Assembly: GCA_034506395.1 (NCBI GenBank)
Contig: JAPDPQ010000031.1
Coordinates: forward strand, 1-64,000
Direction of reading: 5' to 3'
DNA length: 64,000 nucleotides
Source: a candidate division KSB1 bacterium
Lineage (GTDB): Bacteria; Zhuqueibacterota; Zhuqueibacteria; Thermofontimicrobiales; Thermofontimicrobiaceae
Numbering within the stretch: position 1 is the stretch's first letter; each line of letters begins with the position of its first letter. Below, piece by piece: positions 1 through 9,151 of the stretch. Under the pieces are notes generated by a model. That model had not been told where the DNA came from, did not search any database, and was given only the letters and a program-made list of their open reading frames with translations. A program made the translations under genes and the position numbers.

Positions 1-1
1 G

Positions 2-205
2 ATCGATTCAGCCCAGTCTTCACCAGAAAAAAAGGACGCCCATGGAACATCCTTAGAGAATATCAAGCAGCGGTTACAACTCATGTTCCCCGACCGATTC
101 ACTTTCCACCTGTTTGAACAGGATGGCTGGGTGCATGCGAAGATTTTGATTCGGTGTGATAACGGGAGATTTTTGGTTGAAAAGGAGGGGATAGGAAATT
201 TATAA
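2..205 (+). CDS. LytS-type sensor histidine kinase, C-terminal end (5' truncated by window)
   Basis: The frame is open from the window edge to a TAA at 203-205. The 67 residues contain 'SLENIKQRLQLMFPDRF' followed by 'QDGWVHAKI', which fits the end of the GHKL ATPase domain of LytS/YehU-type kinases, where a 'GLENIRQRL' segment precedes the last beta strands. Such kinases sit in the membrane and phosphorylate LytTR response regulators. The only LytTR regulator in view starts at 5716, with an ATPase, a UroD-family gene and a glucosidase between. Partnership is therefore only a guess. Everything upstream (membrane segments, phosphorylated histidine) is outside the window. Confidence 0.6.
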   Translation: MDSAQSSPEKKDAHGTSLENIKQRLQLMFPDRFTFHLFEQDGWVHAKILIRCDNGRFLVEKEGIGNL

Positions 206-376
206 ATTTGAGGAGGTTTCTATTGGTGATGCGGGATGTGGGATTGGGAATTGGGTGTGTTTGAAAAATTCCAAATCACAAGAAATAATTTCCAAATAAA
301 ATCCAATCACCAAAATTTGATTTCCAACCGAAGAGTTTTGAAGCACGAGGCTGTTTTGGTTATTGGATGATTTGGG

Positions 377-424
377 TATTGAAATTTATTTGAAATTTGG
401 ATTTTGACTATTGGAATTTTTTCA
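377..424. repeat. 48-bp AT-rich repeat, copy 1 of a direct pair
   Basis: This 48-bp stretch recurs at 2029-2076 in the same orientation with 45 of 48 positions identical. The two copies bracket the AAA ATPase gene. The rest of the 206-434 gap is AT-rich and holds related 'attccaaat'/'tttccaaat' words but no credible gene. Confidence 0.75.
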
Positions 425-434
425 TGCTAGAATG

Positions 435-1802
435 CTAATCCAACAGATACAGCACTTGCTCGAACATTAGTAAAAACCAAAAATACGGCAAAAAATAGAC
501 CTGGCAATTTTCAATTTGTTTTGAATCAATATAATTTTCGCTCAAGATAAAGCCATATTTCGGTTTGTATTTGTTGATAAAGCTGACAAATGGTTTGCCC
601 GTTAGCGGCTGAACAAGACTGCTTTTGATTTCGATCGGAATAATTTTATCTGAACGGCTCAGAACAAAATCCACCTCTGCCATATTTTGGGTGCGCCAGA
701 ATTTGATCGTGGTGTTAAAGGGGAGCTGCTTGTTCATCTCTTGAAACACAAAATTTTCCACCAGAGCGCCTTTGTCCGTGCGCAGATCAATATTATTAAA
801 ATTATCGACCAGCAAATTCCGAAAGCCGTTGTCTAGAAAATATATTTTGGGTGACTTGATTACCTCCTGTCGCTTGTTCGTGTAAAAAGGAAGGGTAATG
901 TGTGCCACATAAGTTGCTGCAATATAGTTCAAGTAGTTTTGAACGACGTTCCGACCGATCTGAAGGGAAGTCGCTAATTCCTGAATGCTAATGATATTGC
1001 CTACCTGATGGGCTAACAACAGCAGTAATTTGTTGAACGCTTCTGGATCTGGAATTTTTAAGAAATTAATAATGTCTTTTTGAAGATAGGAATCGTAGAT
1101 TTCCTGCAATTCAAAAATTTTATCATCAGTCGCTTTGCGGGAATAAACTTTAGGGTATCCTCCGAATGAAATCAAATGGCGCCCCAAGGCAGAAAGATGA
1201 TCTGAATAAAATTGATGTTTCTGAGTCAGAATTTTTAAATCCAACAACGTCCAATTGGTATCGATCTGTTTTTCAAATTGATTCAGCTCGACGATGGACA
1301 GGGGCGATACCTCAAAAACTTTCTTTCTTCCCGTGAGACTTTCTTTAATTTTCGAGCGGATTTCCAGCGTCGAGGAGCCTGAAACAATGATCTTTAGCGG
1401 CAAATGAAGGTCATACAACTGTTTCAAGAATAAGCCACCATTTTCCAAGCGTTGAATTTCATCAATGAAAACATACTTCCTGGTTTCTGGTATACCAAAT
1501 TCGTTGATGAAATCCAACAGACTGGGAATATCTTTTAGAAATTCATGGATGAATAAATTATCGAGATTGAAATAGAAAATATTGGCGGAATCGATCTGGC
1601 GGTTTAGTAATTCATCAATGGATTTATAAATCAACGTGGACTTGCCCGTCTGCCTGGCCCCCAAAAGTACCAGAATGTCTTCCTCATCGAGCCAGTGTTT
1701 GATTCGATCAAAAATGAGGCGAGGAATATAGCTGCTTTCATCAAAAAATGGCTTTCCGAATCTCCAGGGATTTTGCAGTTCAAAAATACGCATGTTTAGC
1801 AT
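435..1802 (-). CDS. AAA ATPase with C-terminal DUF4143-type domain
   Basis: A 455-residue protein of the AAA_14/DUF4143 family, common and often mobile in bacteria and archaea, with no settled physiological role. The Walker A motif is GARQTGKS (residues 48-55) and Walker B is VFIDEIQ (about 111-117). A winged-helix-like middle part follows. The C-terminal part has 'EVDFVLSR...IPIEIKSS' (about residue 378 on), which resembles the acidic-acidic-K core of the PD-(D/E)XK nuclease fold. The start could be the first ATG (1802) or the ATG at 1793; neither has a clear Shine-Dalgarno. The gene stands alone between two copies of a 48-bp direct repeat, so it may have arrived as a separate unit. It could be an addiction or defence-type ATPase; the sequence does not decide. 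Confidence 0.85.
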   Translation of the reverse strand: MLNMRIFELQNPWRFGKPFFDESSYIPRLIFDRIKHWLDEEDILVLLGARQTGKSTLIYKSIDELLNRQIDSANIFYFNLDNLFIHEFLKDIPSLLDFINEFGIPETRKYVFIDEIQRLENGGLFLKQLYDLHLPLKIIVSGSSTLEIRSKIKESLTGRKKVFEVSPLSIVELNQFEKQIDTNWTLLDLKILTQKHQFYSDHLSALGRHLISFGGYPKVYSRKATDDKIFELQEIYDSYLQKDIINFLKIPDPEAFNKLLLLLAHQVGNIISIQELATSLQIGRNVVQNYLNYIAATYVAHITLPFYTNKRQEVIKSPKIYFLDNGFRNLLVDNFNNIDLRTDKGALVENFVFQEMNKQLPFNTTIKFWRTQNMAEVDFVLSRSDKIIPIEIKSSLVQPLTGKPFVSFINKYKPKYGFILSENYIDSKQIENCQVYFLPYFWFLLMFEQVLYLLD

Positions 1803-2414
1803 GACAATGTCCCGCTAATCAAACTACATTTTGAATTTAAGCAGGTTAAATTTTATTTCAATTGCAATATAACCAAGTTATTTTGCAAAATCAAGAAATT
1901 TTTTGAAATTTTCCAGAGATGGTTTTATGAGCAGGATCAATTTAGGTGTTCATTGTGCGAATCGGATAGGTGCGATCGACTTAACATCCTGAATCAATGT
2001 CGAATGTTCGGGACATTGAAAATTTGAATATTGAAATTTATTTGAAATTTGGATATTGTTTATTGGAATTTTTTCAAGGAGGGGCATTTCAGCAACCTCA
2101 GAAAATAAACCGGATTCATCTGATTTGTTCGGCCTAACACACTCAAGGGTATCGTCTTTCTTAATATCGTTGCATCTTCGCTTGCCGTTATGGAGGGCTT
2201 TCGGTATCGGATAGCCAAGCGAGATGAATATCAAACGCATTTTTTATGTGGCCAACCAACCCAAGATTAACATTCCTTGTATGGCGGAATTTCCCAAAAT
2301 AGATCGATTAGCTTTTTTGCTTTGGGATTGCCTATGCTTCCTTTTTGATTCTGATCTTGTCGATAAATTTGGAGTTGATGAAATAAGTTGCACATGCCGA
2401 CAATAAAAAATGGG
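1803..2414. other. Intergenic region with repeat, no supported gene
   Basis: About 610 bp of AT-rich sequence between two minus-strand genes. It holds the second 48-bp repeat copy. The open frames here (1950-2240 minus, 2224-2406 plus) show no recognisable domain, and the longer one runs through the repeat, so I treat them as chance. Confidence 0.5.
2029..2076. repeat. 48-bp AT-rich repeat, copy 2 of a direct pair
   Basis: Same orientation as 377-424. Differs at 3 of 48 positions, all in the central spacer around 'ggatattgtt' versus 'ggattttgac'. The spacing between copies is about 1.65 kb and holds only the AAA ATPase gene. Confidence 0.75.
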
Positions 2415-3572
2415 TCAGTATAGGCATTTTCTGGCTTCATCGGCATACGCCTGAATCAGCTCGATATCTGCATCGAAGAAATGATCTGACGGGGAGAGAA
2501 TATAGCCACCATTGGCCCCAGCCGCTTCGAAGCAGCGACGGACCTCGGCACGGGTCTGCTCTGGAGTACAACCGATGAAAAAATGAAATTGATCGAAGCC
2601 ACCGATCATGCAGACCTTGTCTCCGATCCGGCGTTTTGCCTCAGCCAGATCAACATCCGCGCCCATCGCAGGGGGCGTAAAAGTCTCCATGGCATCCGGT
2701 TCCATTGCTGCAATATCTTCCAATATAGGCATCATTCCGCCGCAGGTGTGATAGACGATCCGTTGACCAACCTGATGAGCCAATCGGATCAGCTCATTAT
2801 CGTAAGGGGCGACAAATTCATTGAACAAACGCGGAGAAATGACCGTTGTTGAGGCATCGCCGCCACCTAATTCTAAAATATCATATTTTGCACCTTTCAG
2901 AGATTCAATAAAAACGATCTTCCTTTGCTGAAGAATTTTTAAAAAGGTATGCACCCATTCTGGATCATCATAGGCTTCCATGATCATTTTTTCAGTCCCA
3001 TATAGACAACAAGCATCCTGCCAGCAGCCCGGCTGACCATAAATGTCAAAACAGCAGATATGACCTCGAACCAATCCGCGTTCACCGAAATCGGCTGCAA
3101 TCTGATTGACCGCATCGACATCGCAGAGCGGTGCAGTTGCGAATTCCGCGATAATATCGATATCCGATTTTTCCTTAACCAAATGCTCTGCTACCCACGT
3201 AGTATGAACATTTGATTGGGTCACCATGGTTAATGTCTTCTTAGGCGTTTTAATATAATAGCGAATGGTTTGATATTGATCATCAGGAACTGGTTCAGAG
3301 GTAATTTGCCATTGATCGGAAATTATTCGCCTGCTATCCCAGAAATCGACTTGCGGTTGATTGGTATCGTAATAATAGCCCTTGCTTTCATCAGGTTTGT
3401 GAGGCACCGCCCAACGAATGGCATCCAAACCGAAATAGTCAAAAAATTCATCATAAGAGATGCCGTTCATATAGCGATCCAAAAAATATTTCATGACGTG
3501 ATGCGTAGTTACTGGAAGACGATCAGGGATGCTCCGAGTAATTGCTGCTAACATCCGTTGTTTGGAGGTCAT
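2415..3572 (-). CDS. Uroporphyrinogen decarboxylase family protein (methyltransferase-like branch)
   Basis: 385 residues starting 'MTSKQRMLAAI'. An AAGGA lies 8 nt upstream of this ATG, whereas the 60-residue upstream extension of the frame has no family similarity. The chain has the UroD TIM-barrel pattern. Near the C-terminus 'YHTCGG' gives the His-x-Cys zinc motif of MtaA/MtbA-like corrinoid:thiol methyltransferases rather than haem-pathway HemE, and 'MIGGFDQF' and 'GYILSPSDHF' are the usual late segments. UroD-family proteins of this branch are common in FCB and related bacteria, often next to sugar or O-demethylation genes. No corrinoid protein is visible. Divergent from the beta-glucosidase at 4060. 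The substrate is unknown. Confidence 0.8.
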   Translation of the reverse strand: MTSKQRMLAAITRSIPDRLPVTTHHVMKYFLDRYMNGISYDEFFDYFGLDAIRWAVPHKPDESKGYYYDTNQPQVDFWDSRRIISDQWQITSEPVPDDQYQTIRYYIKTPKKTLTMVTQSNVHTTWVAEHLVKEKSDIDIIAEFATAPLCDVDAVNQIAADFGERGLVRGHICCFDIYGQPGCWQDACCLYGTEKMIMEAYDDPEWVHTFLKILQQRKIVFIESLKGAKYDILELGGGDASTTVISPRLFNEFVAPYDNELIRLAHQVGQRIVYHTCGGMMPILEDIAAMEPDAMETFTPPAMGADVDLAEAKRRIGDKVCMIGGFDQFHFFIGCTPEQTRAEVRRCFEAAGANGGYILSPSDHFFDADIELIQAYADEARKCLY

Positions 3573-4059
3573 GGCAAAATTCCTTCGAATTTGATCTTTC
3601 ATATCATCGAATGTGGACTTTCCATCAATGATTTGCAGGCAGGCTGGGGCAAGTGATCGATCAACTCCCTGAACATCAGCAGAGGAATAACGATAAATCC
3701 ATACACCCTTAACCTTGTCCATGAGCAATAAAGATAACAAAAATTGCTTCAAAAATCAAGCCCAAACAATATCCCAAGTTCATGAACCGAGAGAATGCGG
3801 TGGTTGGCAAATTGCTAGATTGATGCATGATTGAGTCCCTCCTTCCTTTTACAACGGATAGACAAAGAACAGGTGATAAAAGGTCCAATCGATTGCCATT
3901 TTTTGGGGAACTATTTGCTTTGATTAGCAGAATAAAAGAAAACTCTTTTCAATTTTTTTATGCCAAATTAATAGGCCTATATATGCGATTTGCTTGCAGA
4001 GCAATATGTTTGCTATTTTTCATTCATAGTGAAAAATTAACAATAAAGGATGACACGGC
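3573..4059. other. Divergent intergenic region between UroD-family gene and glucosidase
   Basis: About 490 bp that must hold promoters for both flanking genes. No clean -35/-10 pair or operator palindrome stands out. The frame open on the minus strand to 3752 is an upstream extension of the UroD frame without family similarity. Confidence 0.4.
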
Positions 4060-5436
4060 ATGATCATTTTTCCATCTAATTTCACCTGGGGCTGCGCCAC
4101 CGCCAGCTATCAAATCGAGGGTGCTTGGCTTGAAGGTGGGAAGGGGCTTTCCATCTGGGATGCGTTCAGCCACATTCCTGGAAAGATTTTGCATGGTCAC
4201 ACTGGCGATGTCGCCTGCGATCATTATCATCGATATAAAGAGGACGTAGCCCTCATGGCAGCTATGGGACTCCCAGCTTATCGTTTTTCGATCTCCTGGC
4301 CTCGCATTCAACCAGCAGGCTATGGGAAGCCCAATCCTGAAGGCATTCGATTCTATTCAGATTTAATCGATGAGCTTTTGAAGCATAATATCACGCCTTG
4401 GGTGACCCTATACCATTGGGACTTTCCATTGGCATTACAACTGGAGTTTGATGGCTGGCTCAACCCCAAAATCGCTGATTTTTTCGTTGACTATGCCGAT
4501 ATCTGTTTTTCTCATTTCGGCGATCGGGTAAAAAACTGGATCACCTTTAATGAGCCATGGGTGACTGCAATATTGGGATTCGGTCAAGGCATATTTGCCC
4601 CAGGGAGAATTTCTAACAGTGAGCCTTATCAGGCTGGTCATCAGATGCTGCGCAGCCACGCTAAAGTGGTCGAGTTGTATCGGACGAAATACCACTATCA
4701 AAACGGTCGGATTGGAATTACCAATAATTGCGATTGGCGAGAACCGAAAACTGATAGCGATGAAGATCGGGCGGCAGCGCAGCGATCATTGGAGTTTTTC
4801 TTAGGCTGGTTTGCTGACCCAATTTATTTTGGCGATTATCCCGAGGTGATGCGTCAGCGTCTCGGCGAGCGCTTGCCGAAGTTTTCACCAGATGAACAAC
4901 GCCTGATCCAAGGCAGCAATGACTTTTTCGGATTAAATCACTATACAACTATGTACGCCAGCAATGCGAGAACGCCTCAGCAACCAGACCTTTATCAATT
5001 GAACGCCGGCCTTGCAAATGACTCTAAGGTAGAACTTTCCGCAGATTCGAATTGGTCAAAAACCGCAATGGGTTGGCCGATCGTTCCATGGGGGTGCCGC
5101 AAACTGCTGCAATGGATTGATGCGCGTTATGAGCATCCAGAGATTGTGCTCACTGAAAATGGTTGTGCCTTCGATGATCATCTCGTCGAAGGGAAGGTCG
5201 ATGACCCGCAACGGATCGAGTTCCTTGCCGGATATCTTCGCGAGTGCCATCACGCGATCCAGCAAGGGGTGAATTTAACCGGCTATTTCCTCTGGTCATT
5301 TATGGACAATTTCGAATGGACATCGGGCTACACCAAACGATTCGGCATTCATTACATTGATTTTTCGACCGGACAGCGGATCCCAAAACGCTCGGCCCAT
5401 TGGTACCAACAGGTCATCCAAAATAACGGCTTTTAG
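4060..5436 (+). CDS. GH1 family beta-glucosidase
   Basis: 458 residues, the normal length for a cytoplasmic GH1 retaining beta-glycosidase. It opens with 'FTWGCATASYQIEGAW', the typical GH1 N-terminus. The acid/base glutamate is E165 in 'TFNEPW' and the nucleophile is E366 in 'LTENG'. 'TLYHWDFP' and the aglycone/glycone signature 'FLWSFMDNFEW' are present. There is no signal peptide, so it probably hydrolyses imported beta-glucosides such as cellobiose. An AAGGA lies about 9 nt before the ATG. Divergent from the UroD-family gene; no transporter or regulator is attached. Specificity (glucoside, galactoside or fucoside) cannot be read from the sequence. Confidence 0.95.
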   Translation: MIIFPSNFTWGCATASYQIEGAWLEGGKGLSIWDAFSHIPGKILHGHTGDVACDHYHRYKEDVALMAAMGLPAYRFSISWPRIQPAGYGKPNPEGIRFYSDLIDELLKHNITPWVTLYHWDFPLALQLEFDGWLNPKIADFFVDYADICFSHFGDRVKNWITFNEPWVTAILGFGQGIFAPGRISNSEPYQAGHQMLRSHAKVVELYRTKYHYQNGRIGITNNCDWREPKTDSDEDRAAAQRSLEFFLGWFADPIYFGDYPEVMRQRLGERLPKFSPDEQRLIQGSNDFFGLNHYTTMYASNARTPQQPDLYQLNAGLANDSKVELSADSNWSKTAMGWPIVPWGCRKLLQWIDARYEHPEIVLTENGCAFDDHLVEGKVDDPQRIEFLAGYLRECHHAIQQGVNLTGYFLWSFMDNFEWTSGYTKRFGIHYIDFSTGQRIPKRSAHWYQQVIQNNGF

Positions 5437-5455
5437 AATATCATCTGATTGATTG

Positions 5456-5471
5456 AATCTCTTAAGAGATT
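5456..5471 (+). terminator. Possible weak terminator after glucosidase
   Basis: A perfect 16-bp palindrome ('aatctc' ... 'gagatt' with a tight centre) followed by a short run of T, 20 bp after the glucosidase stop codon. The T tract is poor, so this is a weak candidate. Confidence 0.3.
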
Positions 5472-5715
5472 TTGAGATAAAACTGGATCAGGGATAATCA
5501 GAGAAACAAATCTTTTGATTCAAAATTTCATTAGAAATCGCTGACTTGATTCAATTCAAAATATCTGATGACTCGCTCGACATAATTGATCTAACCGAAA
5601 TCACAGAAAAAAGAAAATTATCGATCAATTGGAACTTGCTGGAGATCGGTCGATTAAAACAATTTGGATCGTTTTCTGGACTTGTCTTCAATATTACCTA
5701 TTTTTTGAGAAAATC

Positions 5716-6444
5716 ATGAATAAGCCGGTGACAGCGATCATTGTCGATGACGAGTGGCTGGTGCGAGAGGAGTTAAAGGCACTTTTGACCCCTTATCCCG
5801 AGTTAACCGTTATTGGAGAAGCGGCTAACGTGCCGCAAGCTATTGAACTCATCCATCAAGAAGCGCCAGATGTGATCTTTCTGGACATCCAAATGCCCGG
5901 TGCCAGCGGATTTGACCTGTTAGAACAGACGGATATCAATGCCAAAATCATTTTTGTTACAGCCTATGATCAATATGCGCTGAAGGCGTTCGAAGTCAAT
6001 GCGCTGGACTATTTGCTGAAACCGATCCAAAAAGATCGTTTGGCCAAAACCATTCAACGGGTGCTCGCGAGTGACAGCTACTCAACTACTCAAAGCAGCA
6101 AACTGAACTATGACGATGTGCTTTACGTGCTAGTTAGTGGATCGCTAAAATTCATCAAACTGCCGCTGCTGCGCTGCATCGTGGCTGAGGGAAATTATTC
6201 ATACATCTATTACAAGGGACGAAGCAGAGAACTCGTGAGCAAAACGCTCCAGCAATGGGAGCAAATCCTTCCAGAGGAATATTTCGTCCGTATCCATCGT
6301 TCCACCATTGTCAATTTTGAATATGTGGAACAGGTGAAAAAATGCCGGAATTACACCCATCTCGTTTATGTACGCGACATTGAAAAGCCATTTGTCATGA
6401 GCCGAAGATATGCGGCGAGATTGAAAAAAACGATGACCTGGTGA
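5716..6444 (+). CDS. LytTR-family response regulator
   Basis: 242 residues starting 'MNKPVTAIIVDDEW'. The longer reading frame adds a TTG-initiated 29-residue extension with no receiver similarity. The receiver domain spans about 1-120: acidic pair D11/D12, phosphoacceptor D57 in 'FLDIQMPG', T82 and K102 in 'LLKP'. The C-terminal LytTR DNA-binding domain spans about 135-240, with 'AEGNYSYIYY' and 'FVRIHRSTIVN'. Such regulators are usually encoded beside a LytS-type kinase. Here the gene is alone, and the nearest kinase remnant is at the window's left edge. The gene ahead ends 279 bp away, so this is probably its own transcript. Target genes are unknown. Confidence 0.92.
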   Translation: MNKPVTAIIVDDEWLVREELKALLTPYPELTVIGEAANVPQAIELIHQEAPDVIFLDIQMPGASGFDLLEQTDINAKIIFVTAYDQYALKAFEVNALDYLLKPIQKDRLAKTIQRVLASDSYSTTQSSKLNYDDVLYVLVSGSLKFIKLPLLRCIVAEGNYSYIYYKGRSRELVSKTLQQWEQILPEEYFVRIHRSTIVNFEYVEQVKKCRNYTHLVYVRDIEKPFVMSRRYAARLKKTMTW

Positions 6445-6548
6445 TCAATTAGTGACCAAAACGACCAGCTTAATGCATTACAAAAATGAGCCGTGCAGAA
6501 TTCGATCTATCCCCGGCAAATTTTTTTGATTCCCCAGCCCGAACCATC

Positions 6549-7796
6549 CTATTGCCCAAGGAATTGATAGATCTTTTTTGCTGCCCCCTCAAGGTCCAAC
6601 AAGGACATTACTAATGTAATCCCCAAAATATAAGCCACAATAGCGATTTTCTGCAATTTTGATAGCCGAGCTGTGAAATCGATGGATAAGCGTTTAACCG
6701 CCCACAATAACAAAACAATGCCAAGCAGGTTACTGCCAATATAATAAACCAGCATGGCAGTTGTCAGGGAAATATCGATAAAATAGACCGTAATTGAGGC
6801 CAAAATGAACGATGGAAGCACGTTGACAATCAAATCATTATAGGGAGAGAACGGAGAAAGCATATAACCGATAAACCCGACAGCAATGGCCATCTTATCT
6901 GCGGAACGGAACCACCTCCGCAGCCCATCGCGGCTGAATTTGCGAAACATTCTCGTCGACCGTGCACCTAAATGTCCCAAGATTGAACTCCGAACCGAAC
7001 GGATATCAATAGTGCGCCATTCATTTTGGGACCAAATCGCCCACGTGACGGTTCTGGCCTGACAGAGTTCCTTTTGCAATTTTTGAAATAGGCCTTTCGC
7101 CTTTTTAGGGGACTCGTAAACTTTCCAAATTCTATTCGATTCACCAGAACTTCGGTTGTCTCGGTGGCTCCAATCTGATTCGGCGGCGAACAAGATATCC
7201 TTTTTTGCCTCGAACCACACTTCGGTTTTGAGCCAGGATTGATCTGGCATGGTCTCAAATAGAGACCGAAGCTGAGTTAAAATGATCACGTCCTTTTGCC
7301 AAGACCAGCCTGCTTCAATTATCCCAAAAACTGTACGAGCGACCGGTTGCGCTAAATAGAGCGTGTCGATCTGTTCAGCAAGACGCTGCAGATCTGACCA
7401 TGGGTTAGCAATCGAATATAGCACAAAATCCCAACCATTCTGCGCCCTAATGACTGCTGATAAATCCTGATGAAGCTTCAGAGGAGAGCTAATAATCCGA
7501 AATAGCACCAACCGCTCTCCATCTGTCGCGCATTGCTTGATCATTTGAACAATATGCTTTTCTGAAACGACACGCCGGCCATATAGCCTCCGCGGTTCCC
7601 AAAGCGCGACCAGTAGCGATAGGATCAAGAGCACTCCACCAATCCAAAGTATCGTCGGGCTGCTCACAGACCGTGAAATTCCTGTCGATTCAATCAAAAT
7701 GATCAGCACTATCATGACCACTAAAGTCACCACAAACCAATAAGCAGTCAACCATTTTCTCAATCCAGCGATCATTTCACTTCTCTTTAGTCTCAT
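6549..7796 (-). CDS. Membrane protein of unknown function
   Basis: 415 residues, family not recognised. Two hydrophobic helices lie near the N-terminus (about 15-35 and 47-65), then a soluble middle of about 230 residues, then three to four hydrophobic helices in the last 130 residues ('VGFIGYMLSPFSPYNDLIVNV' onward is one of them). The last 130 residues may be a DUF1232-like segment ('GFIGYMLSPFSPYNDLI' resembles 'LPVYLLSPIDLIPD' of that family), but this is tentative. A GAGGAG lies 10 nt before the ATG. It is convergent with the LytTR gene (gap 104 bp). The role is unknown. Confidence 0.65.
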   Translation of the reverse strand: MRLKRSEMIAGLRKWLTAYWFVVTLVVMIVLIILIESTGISRSVSSPTILWIGGVLLILSLLVALWEPRRLYGRRVVSEKHIVQMIKQCATDGERLVLFRIISSPLKLHQDLSAVIRAQNGWDFVLYSIANPWSDLQRLAEQIDTLYLAQPVARTVFGIIEAGWSWQKDVIILTQLRSLFETMPDQSWLKTEVWFEAKKDILFAAESDWSHRDNRSSGESNRIWKVYESPKKAKGLFQKLQKELCQARTVTWAIWSQNEWRTIDIRSVRSSILGHLGARSTRMFRKFSRDGLRRWFRSADKMAIAVGFIGYMLSPFSPYNDLIVNVLPSFILASITVYFIDISLTTAMLVYYIGSNLLGIVLLLWAVKRLSIDFTARLSKLQKIAIVAYILGITLVMSLLDLEGAAKKIYQFLGQ

Positions 7797-8070
7797 TGGT
7801 ATTCATCTCCTCGAACACACTAACCGCATGGTATTAGATCCTGCTTTCAAACCATCCGATTCATTATTTCTCAACAATTCTCACCGTTCTACCGTCTTGC
7901 GCGATCTTCTGCCATTTTGGCCCATGATTCCGATTTCTCTCTGCAGCACATTGATGCCAAATCATTATACTCAGTTTACTGTCGATAGTCCCCAACTTAA
8001 TTTGTTCTAACCCCACTTTTAATCTTTGAATTGGAGCTTGTTCCCATGAGAATTTTTTTGAATCAAATTT

Positions 8071-8100
8071 TTGACTTGCTTTTTCAACCAAGATTATTTA
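8071..8100 (+). promoter_or_regulatory. Candidate promoter for purC
   Basis: TTGACT at 8071-8076 and TATTTA at 8095-8100, an 18-bp spacer, about 118 bp before the purC start. It lies in the 7797-8217 gap, which otherwise holds no credible gene. No purine riboswitch core is seen. Confidence 0.45.
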
Positions 8101-8217
8101 ATATACCACGGTTTAATTTCAAAAAGTAACCTTAACAAACCGAGTTCTGCTCAGGGACCATCATGCAGTTCTAACAACCGCGAAATTTCCAATTGATTTT
8201 TCATGGGAGCATTAAGG

Positions 8218-9009
8218 ATGAATTTCTCTCAATTCAAGAAAATTATCGAGGGCAAAACCAAAATTATCTATGAAAACCCAGATGATCCCCAAACCGTGTT
8301 CATGGTTTTCAAAGACGATATTACGGCTGGCGATGGGGCAAAGCATGATATACTGGAAGGGAAGGCGTTGCTCGATTGGCAGACCAATCGGGATATTTTT
8401 GAATACCTAAATCGGATGGGAGTAAAAACCCATTACATTTCCAGCCCAGAACAAAAGGTAAGCCTCGTGAGGAAGCTCGATCAAAAAATCAACCTCGAAG
8501 TCGTCACACGTCGAATTGCCACGGGCTCGATATTGAAATGGAGCTCGATCGCTGAAGGCACACGGTTCGACCCCCCGATCACCCAATTTTACTACAAGGA
8601 CGATTTTTTGCACGACCCGATGCTGGACAATGGATTTATTGATCATTTGATTCGCGACAAAAACAGTCAAGAATATGCGATCATGCGAGCCACAAACGAA
8701 CGCGTGTTTATTTTGTTGGAACAAGCTTTCGCGCAATTCAATATTCAATTGGTCGATTTTAAATTGGAGTACGGAATAATCAATGGCGAGGTGCTCTTGA
8801 TCGATGAGATCACCGGCGGCTCGTTGCGGCTCTGGCCGTATGCCAAGGAACATCCCAACTTCAACCAGCCCAATGTGCTGAGCGAATTGGACCCATCGGG
8901 CAGATTGGATAAGGATATCTATCGCCGCGGGGAAGAGTTGAGCAAGGTGAGATCCAAATTTGAAACGATCGCCCAGATCACCTTGAATTTTAAAAATCTG
9001 ACCCTTTAG
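8218..9009 (+). CDS. purC: Phosphoribosylaminoimidazole-succinocarboxamide synthase
   Basis: SAICAR synthetase joins CAIR and aspartate with ATP in de novo purine synthesis. 263 residues, the usual length. It starts 'MNFSQFKKIIEGKTKIIYE'; 'GKTK' and the basic/hydrophobic start are typical. 'DDITAGDG', 'VTRRIATGSI' (family: 'RNVAAGS') and 'LLIDEITGGSLRLWP' (family: 'LADEISPDTCRLW') mark the nucleotide- and substrate-binding core. The ATG at 8218 has GGGAG 8 nt upstream; the in-frame ATG at 8203 has no ribosome-binding site. purD lies elsewhere in the window (24676-25947), so the pathway genes are scattered. Confidence 0.95.
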   Translation: MNFSQFKKIIEGKTKIIYENPDDPQTVFMVFKDDITAGDGAKHDILEGKALLDWQTNRDIFEYLNRMGVKTHYISSPEQKVSLVRKLDQKINLEVVTRRIATGSILKWSSIAEGTRFDPPITQFYYKDDFLHDPMLDNGFIDHLIRDKNSQEYAIMRATNERVFILLEQAFAQFNIQLVDFKLEYGIINGEVLLIDEITGGSLRLWPYAKEHPNFNQPNVLSELDPSGRLDKDIYRRGEELSKVRSKFETIAQITLNFKNLTL

Positions 9010-9062
9010 CCCGCCAGTTGTAACCTCAACGGTCGTCTGGCGATTTTCCAAAAGTGGAATCG

Positions 9063-9119
9063 ATTTCGCCCACAAAAGTGGGGCAAGTTTTCAGTCGCTT
9101 CCTGTTTTGTGGGCGAAAT
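9063..9119. terminator. Hairpin between convergent genes (bidirectional terminator)
   Basis: A perfect 15-bp inverted repeat (arms 9063-9077 and 9105-9119, 'tttcgcccacaaaa' and its complement) with a 27-nt loop. It sits between the 3' ends of purC and the minus-strand gene at 9152. A smaller hairpin with arms 9012-9017 and 9037-9042 precedes it. Confidence 0.6.
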
Positions 9120-9151
9120 AAAAGCTGTCTCTACTGGCAGTGAAGCTGCTG

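Noticed and set aside
1950-2406. Open frames at 1950-2240 (minus) and 2224-2406 (plus)
   Set aside because: No domain, no Shine-Dalgarno, and the first runs through the 48-bp repeat.
3573-3752. N-terminal extension of the UroD-family frame
   Set aside because: No family similarity; a good ribosome-binding site lies before the ATG at 3572.
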